A DNA stretch of 64,000 bases from Prosapia bicincta (lineage: Eukaryota; Arthropoda; Insecta; Hemiptera; Cercopidae): contig JBAIZL010000006.1 of the NCBI GenBank assembly GCA_036971475.1, positions 11,251,656-11,315,655 of the forward strand. The letters run 5' to 3'. Each line of letters opens with the position of its first letter. Within the stretch, counting starts at the first letter, position 1. Made by a program: the position numbers and the translations under genes. The notes beneath the pieces are model-generated. The model searched no databases. It was not told the DNA's origin and saw only the letters and a program-made list of their open reading frames with translations. Shown here piece by piece: positions 59,412 through 64,000 of this stretch.

Positions 59412-59628
59412 ATCTGTGTACGGAGTTATTAATTAAACACCCTGTTTGGTTAGTGTGAGTCGACTATATGATGCGTATATCTCAGTACACTAAACCAAAC
59501 GCAGAACGTTTCCTGTGATCTGTATTATCCGGCGAATCTGTGTACGGAGTTATTAATTAAACACCCTGTTTGGTTAGTGTGAGTCGACTATATGATGCGT
59601 ATATCTCAGTACACTAAACCAAACCGGT

Positions 59629-60165
59629 AACACGAACACATTTAAAACAGCTGTTATCTGGCCCTTGTTTCTGTTTTATAAACTGAAATATACAATTGAA
59701 AATACATTTTATTAACAGTTTTTTTGGTTTTTTCACGATGGAAAAGTTTGACTATCGTAACAAACCTCTAAAAGGACCAATTTACTTGTGACGGATATTA
59801 CCTACGTGATGTATTGTTAAAGCCTATCTCAACCTTGTAATATGTTTGCCTTTTTGGACTAATATTCTTAAGTACAGTTACACTTAAGTATTTTGTGAAT
59901 AACCATCGCTGATCAGTAATTCATGGATTAGTGGTTTGATTTTAATATACAAAATCGTTATACTTACATTTTTTCGAGAATTATTACAAATATTTGATGT
60001 TGATAGTTTTTCAATGTCTTTCCTCAGACATTTTATATTTTCAAAATATTTTACTGTGTTTTTCTGCCCTAATACACCATCGACATAAGGGATTCAAAGG
60101 TCTAAAATCTTTCTGAAATCTTTGTGGAGATTAAATTTCTACGAAATATAGCATATTACGTATTT
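59629..60165. other. AT-rich sequence without recognised features
   Basis: No open frame of useful length, no tandem repeat and no recognised RNA gene. A 17-codon frame at about 59739 follows a T-rich stretch but has no supporting context. Confidence 0.5.
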
Positions 60166-60169
60166 CAAA

Positions 60170-60410
60170 GGGAAATTTTATTTTAGTTATTTTTTATTAA
60201 ATAATTACAATTAATATAAATACCTATATACATATGATAGAATCACAATATTAAGTGGCAAAATAGAAAGCGAAATTTAATTTATTAAAAAAATTAATAT
60301 TAAAAAAAAACTGTAGACCTTATTACATCAAGTGTCCTCCAGTATAAATTTGAAATTTAAACAAGATGTATGTAGGGAAAGTGGAAACTAATAGAAGGAA
60401 TTGAAAATAT
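60170..60410 (-). mobile_element. Inverted-repeat element, terminal fragment (copy 3)
   Basis: This segment matches the right-hand arm of copy 1: ATTACAATTAATATAAATA, CATATGATAGAATCACAATA, TTAAGTGGCAAAATAGAAAG, then CATCAAGTGTCCTCCAG and GTGGAAACTAATAGAAGGAATTG. It lacks a matching left arm nearby and lacks the CATTAACGACTGAAAATT part, so it looks like a solo, internally deleted terminus. Confidence 0.65.
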
Positions 60411-60539
60411 TTGGGTTGTTTCAGTGTTTTTAAAATAACAGCTTGCTAAAGCAAATTTGTACAAAGTTAAATTAAAAACGTAAAACAAGTAAAATTTGAG
60501 GCGTAAAACATATTTACAAATTCAAATGTTTAAAAAGGA

Positions 60540-60574
60540 TGTTTTTTTTAATTGCTTCTATTAGCTCACACTGT

Positions 60575-60648
<74 letters not shown>

Positions 60649-62348
60649 GGTCTATATATTTGTACAAACTTTCAGTCGTTAATGAAATACGTTTTTTATT
60701 CATTCAATCATGTTTTAAATATTTATTTTAATCTTGTATTGTATGACAAATGATGTTGATACAGATTTTTTCAAATACTAATTCAATAATTAAATTTTTT
60801 AAAAAACTTATTTCTCGGTTGGATTTGATCTGAAGGACTCTATGTTTAAAATCCAGCACTTTGGTACTGCGCCAACTTTTCTGTGGCTAGAAATCAGTTA
60901 CATGAAGATGTATATGATATTATGAGAGACAATTTCTTGCTATAATGAAGAGATTATAGAATGCTTGTATTAAAAGAGATAGATAGAATGAGAAATTATA
61001 GGCCACCATCAGCTTCACAAATTAGAAACTGAAAAAAAAGGAAATGTAATTAGTAACAAACAAAAATAACAGTCCATCGCCATGTACGGTATAGAGAGCA
61101 AAATGAAAAATTTTAAGAAAATTCGCATTCTATTTTGTATGTATATATGTAAAATTTATATTACCCTTATCGTTTCCCTCATTACAATGTCAGGGCTTTT
61201 GACAGGGTATTTTTAAAAATTTGTTTTTTTTAAAAATTATTAGTTAATATTTTAACGTAATGTCATAACATTACGTATGCTTGTGTGAGATAGATGAAAT
61301 GGAAGCCACCTACTTCACGTCAGCAATCGTTTAGTTTACGTTAGGAAAATTAATGCTTTTTAACCCAACCTATACCAACCTAATACTGAGTAGCTGTATT
61401 TTATTACTCAGTAAAGTAGAATAAATTTTGAAGAATAAATACCTTAAGCGAGGTATATAAAGTAAGGGCAATAAAGTAAGTTTCAAATCATAATTTTGCT
61501 TTCAGAGTTCGTAGTAAAATTTTTTCATTTGGAATGAACTGTAAGTAAAATAATGTAGTAATAGTTAGGGTTAGAAGGACTATTACAAACTTTTAATAAA
61601 AAGGAAATTGTTTTTAGTTTTCTGTTTAAGTGATATGTTTGTATATTTATATTCTCATTGAGAACTTGATGATAAGTACCCTAATGGAATTGCAATAAAT
61701 AATTCGATGTTCACAGATGTTTAAAGAGAAAACGAGGTTAAAGACGTTATTTTAACGTGACGTTTGTAGTCGGCGATGTAAGGCTCAGGATAGAATCAAA
61801 AGGAAATTAATTTTAAAAAAAACATATAATAATGATATATTTTAATGGAACGATTAAGTGAGACAGGGTTAGTACAGATGTTTTTTTTTTTATTTAAATA
61901 AGTTCTTTAGAAAAATATTTCAAACAAGAACAAGTCATAAAGAAAAATGTTTTTCAAGTTAATTACTACTTTTTGGTCAAGAAAGAAAAATTGAGTTTAG
62001 TTACTTTTTATTAAATAATTACAATTAATAAAAATTATGTAACTCTACCTATGCGTTAAAACAGCTGTCCTACAGCAATACCCTATGGTATAACATCATC
62101 TGTTTTAAGAAATCACATTTATTTTAATCTAAATGAGACGAAATAAAAATATTGCATACTTTGCTCCTTTTGTGAAACGTTTCACTCTCATATAAAACTA
62201 AAACTAATTCGTTAATTTTAATTAATGAATATAATATTTGGATAAAAACTGTATTAACATTAAGTGTCATCCACTACAAATTTAAAACAATTTGTTTGAA
62301 CTTGAGTGGATTAATATAATGTGTTTTATTAACGATTAAAAATTTGAA

Positions 62349-62352
<4 letters not shown>
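60540..62352. mobile_element. Inverted-repeat element, copy 2
   Basis: The left arm (about 60549-60800) carries CTTCTATTAGCTCACACTGTCCC, interrupted by a (TA)n tract, then CTTTCAGTCGTTAATGAAATA. The right arm (about 61985-62352) carries the reverse-complement motifs AAGTGTCATCCACTAC and TATTAACGATTAAAAATTTG. The internal segment 60780-61090 matches inverted 54600-54900, including GAATGAGAAATTATAGG and CATCAGCTTC. No transposase frame was found. A 9-bp perfect stem with a 4-nt loop sits inside at 61255-61276. Confidence 0.65.
60578..60644. repeat. (TA)n microsatellite
   Basis: About 65 bp of uninterrupted TA dinucleotides within the left arm of inverted-repeat element copy 2. It is bordered by TCCCTAT on one side and AATAGGG on the other, which are themselves complementary. 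Confidence 0.98.
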
Positions 62353-62357
<5 letters not shown>

Positions 62358-62410
<53 letters not shown>

Positions 62411-62411
62411 A
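62358..62411. repeat. (TA)n microsatellite
   Basis: About 50 bp of TA dinucleotides directly between the right end of inverted-repeat element copy 2 and the Penelope-type hairpin. Confidence 0.98.
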
Positions 62412-62412
62412 T

Positions 62413-62649
62413 AAGGAACTAAGTCAAAATACAAATACAAGAATTATAATTGAATTTACAATTCAAAGCTTTTCGTTGGCTAACAGTACTAACATCATCA
62501 GGAATATTAAACAATTAAAATATTGAATTAAACAATTGAATTTTAGTTGTTTAACATTCCTGATGATGTTGGTACTGTTAGCCAACGAAAAGCTTTGAAT
62601 TGTAGGTTTAATTATAATTCTTGTATTTGTATTTTGACTTAGTTCTTTA
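62413..62649. mobile_element. Penelope-like terminal repeats in inverted orientation (hairpin)
   Basis: Two arms of about 109 bp (62413-62521 and 62540-62649) are reverse complements with only a few mismatches, separated by about 18 bp. The shared sequence includes AAGCTTTTCGTTGGCTAACAG and CATCATCAGGAAT, a pattern I associate with terminal repeats of animal Penelope-like elements. On the plus strand of the right arm, CTGATGA (62560-62566), a 6-bp stem GTTGGT/GCCAAC (62568-62573/62581-62586) and GAAA (62587-62590) are laid out like a hammerhead ribozyme core, with one extra T. Short open frames across the arms are artefacts. Confidence 0.6.
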
Positions 62650-62768
62650 TTAATACACAAGAATACATATTGCGATATATATATATTTTCAATTTATTTA
62701 TTATAAACTGCAAAAAAGATAATTCCTATCTAGCAGCTTGATTTCTGATGGAGATTACAATGTTTGTC

Positions 62769-62769
62769 T

Positions 62770-62832
<63 letters not shown>
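62769..62832. repeat. (TA)n microsatellite
   Basis: About 62 bp of TA dinucleotides immediately 5' of the GIY-YIG coding remnant, reading in frame as Ile-Tyr repeats. It occupies the place where the upstream reverse transcriptase and the GIY half of the motif would be. Confidence 0.98.
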
Positions 62833-62835
<3 letters not shown>

Positions 62836-63196
62836 CATAGGAAAAACAACCAGAACATTTAAAATAAGATTTGAAGAACATTATAGAGCATTCAAAAACA
62901 AAAATTCAAAAGTATCAAATGTTGCAGCACACCTAATATCTCATAAACATGAAATAACAAATTACGAAAATAACCTAACCATACTTGAAATAAATAACAA
63001 CCCAATAGAACTAAACTCACTAGAAAAATACCACATTTATAAAAACATACACAACAATTTAATGAATCTACAAACAACATATACAGAAGACATACTATAT
63101 AAAAACATCATACACACAGATCAAGAGAAAGTGCGTGTAACGTCAACAAATACCAATATCACGGACCGAACATCTACAACAGAAAAATATCAGTGA
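62831..63196 (+). pseudogene. Penelope-like retroelement, GIY-YIG endonuclease C-terminal remnant
   Basis: The frame, ending at TGA 63194-63196, starts abruptly after a (TA)n tract with YYIGKTTRTFKIRFEEH. This is the second half of a GIY-YIG nuclease motif with its conserved Arg (R44 counted from an ATG at 62738) and His (H48). It continues with AAHLISHKHEI, the His-rich segment usual in Penelope-like elements, and LNSLEKYHIYKN, whose Glu (E96) is in the place of the metal-binding catalytic Glu. In intact elements this nuclease follows a reverse transcriptase and nicks target DNA for primed reverse transcription. Here the reverse transcriptase and the GIY strand are missing, so the copy is 5'-truncated and dead. 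The ATG at 62738 lies across the microsatellite and is not a credible start. Confidence 0.85.
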
Positions 63197-63344
63197 TTCG
63201 ACAATGGTCAAGTGACCGAAAGGTGCCTCATCACTCAAGGTAAAATTATTGCACTTAATGGTGGATAAAATTACTTACAATAGTAATATATTAACTTCAT
63301 AAAGTCAGTGCAACGGAAAAACAATGGATAACGTTAAATATCAA

Positions 63345-63345
<1 letters not shown>
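63197..63345 (+). mobile_element. Probable 3' untranslated tail of the Penelope-like element
   Basis: The stretch from the nuclease stop to the next (TA)n tract is probably the element's 3' end. It holds a small hairpin GGTC-AAGT-GACC (63206-63217) followed at once by GAAA (63218-63221), the arrangement seen after stem II in hammerhead-type motifs. The matching CTGATGA box is absent upstream, so no ribozyme is claimed. Confidence 0.5.

Positions 63346-63346
<1 letters not shown>

Positions 63347-63432
<86 letters not shown>
63347..63432. repeat. Compound (TA)n(GA)n microsatellite
   Basis: About 50 bp of TA dinucleotides run directly into about 35 bp of GA dinucleotides at the 3' border of the Penelope-like fragment. 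Confidence 0.98.
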
Positions 63433-63434
<2 letters not shown>

Positions 63435-63746
63435 AATTGAAAAAAGCTATTTTAAATGACGTTAGGGTAAAATAGAGGATAAAAGCATCAAATTATCGTG
63501 ATACAAACATAACCTCACTTAAAGAACACACGCTAAGTGCTTAATGTTGCATAAATCAGAATGCTACGTCATTCTGAGTACAATAAAGTAACTGTAGCAG
63601 TAATTATAAGAGAAACACTCAGTTGTAGTAAAAACGAAGTAGTTGGCTTTTCTTTACTTTTGTATGTATTCGGAGGAAAGTTGAGTAAACAGCAACCGAG
63701 CAGTGTGTAGTCAAAACAAAGCCAGCTGATATTGAGGACGATATAA
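63433..63746. other. Low-copy sequence, no gene supported
   Basis: Mixed-composition sequence. A 64-codon minus-strand frame (63619-63813) has no recognisable domain. CTCAGTTG near 63618 resembles an arthropod initiator (TCAGT), but no TATA box or downstream element supports a promoter. Confidence 0.4.
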
Positions 63747-64000
63747 CATGAGACGCACGTTCGTTCGTTCCTGCGGAATGTCTATATCTTGAGGGGATCG
63801 ATAGCGATTGCATTGTGCAGCTTTCTTATTGAAAACATCCCCTTCCAGGCCCGGTACCACAGCCTGGGCTGGAAATTGTCAAAGAAAATGGCAATTCTGT
63901 TTACAAAAGCGGATACATTATGTTGTCTGCAGTACGTTGCGATCTTGTCCGGTAAACGCTATTTGCGGTGTGTAGGACTATATGACGAGGCACACGTAAC
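63747..64000 (+). other. Open frame running off the window end; possible partial exon
   Basis: From the codon after TAA (63744-63746), the frame stays open for 84 codons to the window edge. The first in-frame ATG is at 63888 (context AAAGAAAATGG), giving 37 codons that begin MAILFTKADTLCCLQYVAIL and continue open. Composition here is less AT-rich than the rest of the window. No family is recognised. GT-containing donor-like sites (CCGGTAAAC at about 63949) fall within it, so it could equally be non-coding or end within the next few bases. Confidence 0.2.

Larger units (their letters stand above)
55151..59628 (+). repeat. 124-bp satellite, 36 head-to-tail copies
   Basis: AACCAAACGCAGAACG recurs at 55151, 55275, 55399 and onward every 124 bp, with the final partial start at 59617. 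That distance is 4,466 bp, equal to 36 x 124 plus two 1-bp insertions (GTTATGGTTAG at about 57830 and 59071). Units are nearly identical, with single private changes such as TAATGAG, GTCGGC, GACCTTATG, CCCGTGATC and ATTTTCCGG. Each unit has GTTTGGTTAGTG and CACTAAACCAAAC, which are near-perfect inverted repeats. There is no similarity to the 72-bp satellite and no coding potential. Confidence 0.97.

Noticed and set aside
55151..59628. Ribozyme or rDNA-spacer type repeat in the 124-bp array
   Set aside because: Neither strand of the unit contains the paired hammerhead boxes CTGATGA and GAAA, and no rRNA sequence is nearby.
61360..61390. Telomere-like AACCYAACC motifs
   Set aside because: Only a few irregular copies (AACCCAACC, AACCTATACC, AACCTAAT); no tandem array.
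62344..62660. Small proteins ending in or containing SFSLANSTNIIRN on both strands
   Set aside because: The frames lie on the two arms of a non-coding inverted repeat and mirror each other.

Overview
This window is eukaryotic, repeat-dominated and AT-rich, with no intact protein-coding gene that I can support. The only recognisable coding homology is the C-terminal GIY-YIG endonuclease end of a Penelope-like retroelement (62831-63196). Together with abundant (TA)n tracts and inverted-repeat elements, this suggests an animal genome, plausibly an arthropod; the species cannot be fixed from the sequence.

Layout. About 31-51578 is one huge tandem array of a 72-bp satellite (roughly 715 units by length), with occasional 75-bp units. 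The unit length is divisible by three and one frame per strand lacks stops, so the array produces enormous mirror-image open frames on both strands, up to about 9,900 codons. I read these as non-coding. Inside the array are nested higher-order duplications (about 4.25, 4.75, 8.5 and 3.6 kb, almost all whole multiples of 72 bp) and stretches of a 144-bp two-unit repeat. At its right end the array folds back: after a 92-bp non-satellite spacer, about three units occur in inverted orientation (51671-51876). This resembles the arms of a foldback transposon.

51877-53860 is low-copy sequence with a long (TG)n/(GTGC)n microsatellite. 53860-55045 is an element with long inverted repeats. 55151-59628 is a second, unrelated satellite: 36 head-to-tail copies of 124 bp containing an internal 1,241-bp (10-unit) duplication, with a perfect RFX X-box motif at its left edge. 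60170-62352 holds further copies of the same inverted-repeat family. 62413-63345 holds Penelope-like fragments, each bordered by (TA)n tracts, including a 237-bp hairpin with a degenerate hammerhead-like core. The last 570 bp are less AT-rich and contain an open frame running off the window.

No genes act together here. The biology is satellite birth and homogenisation: a satellite that may descend from transposon inverted repeats, a second satellite expanding by segmental duplication, and retroelement fragments associated with TA microsatellites.
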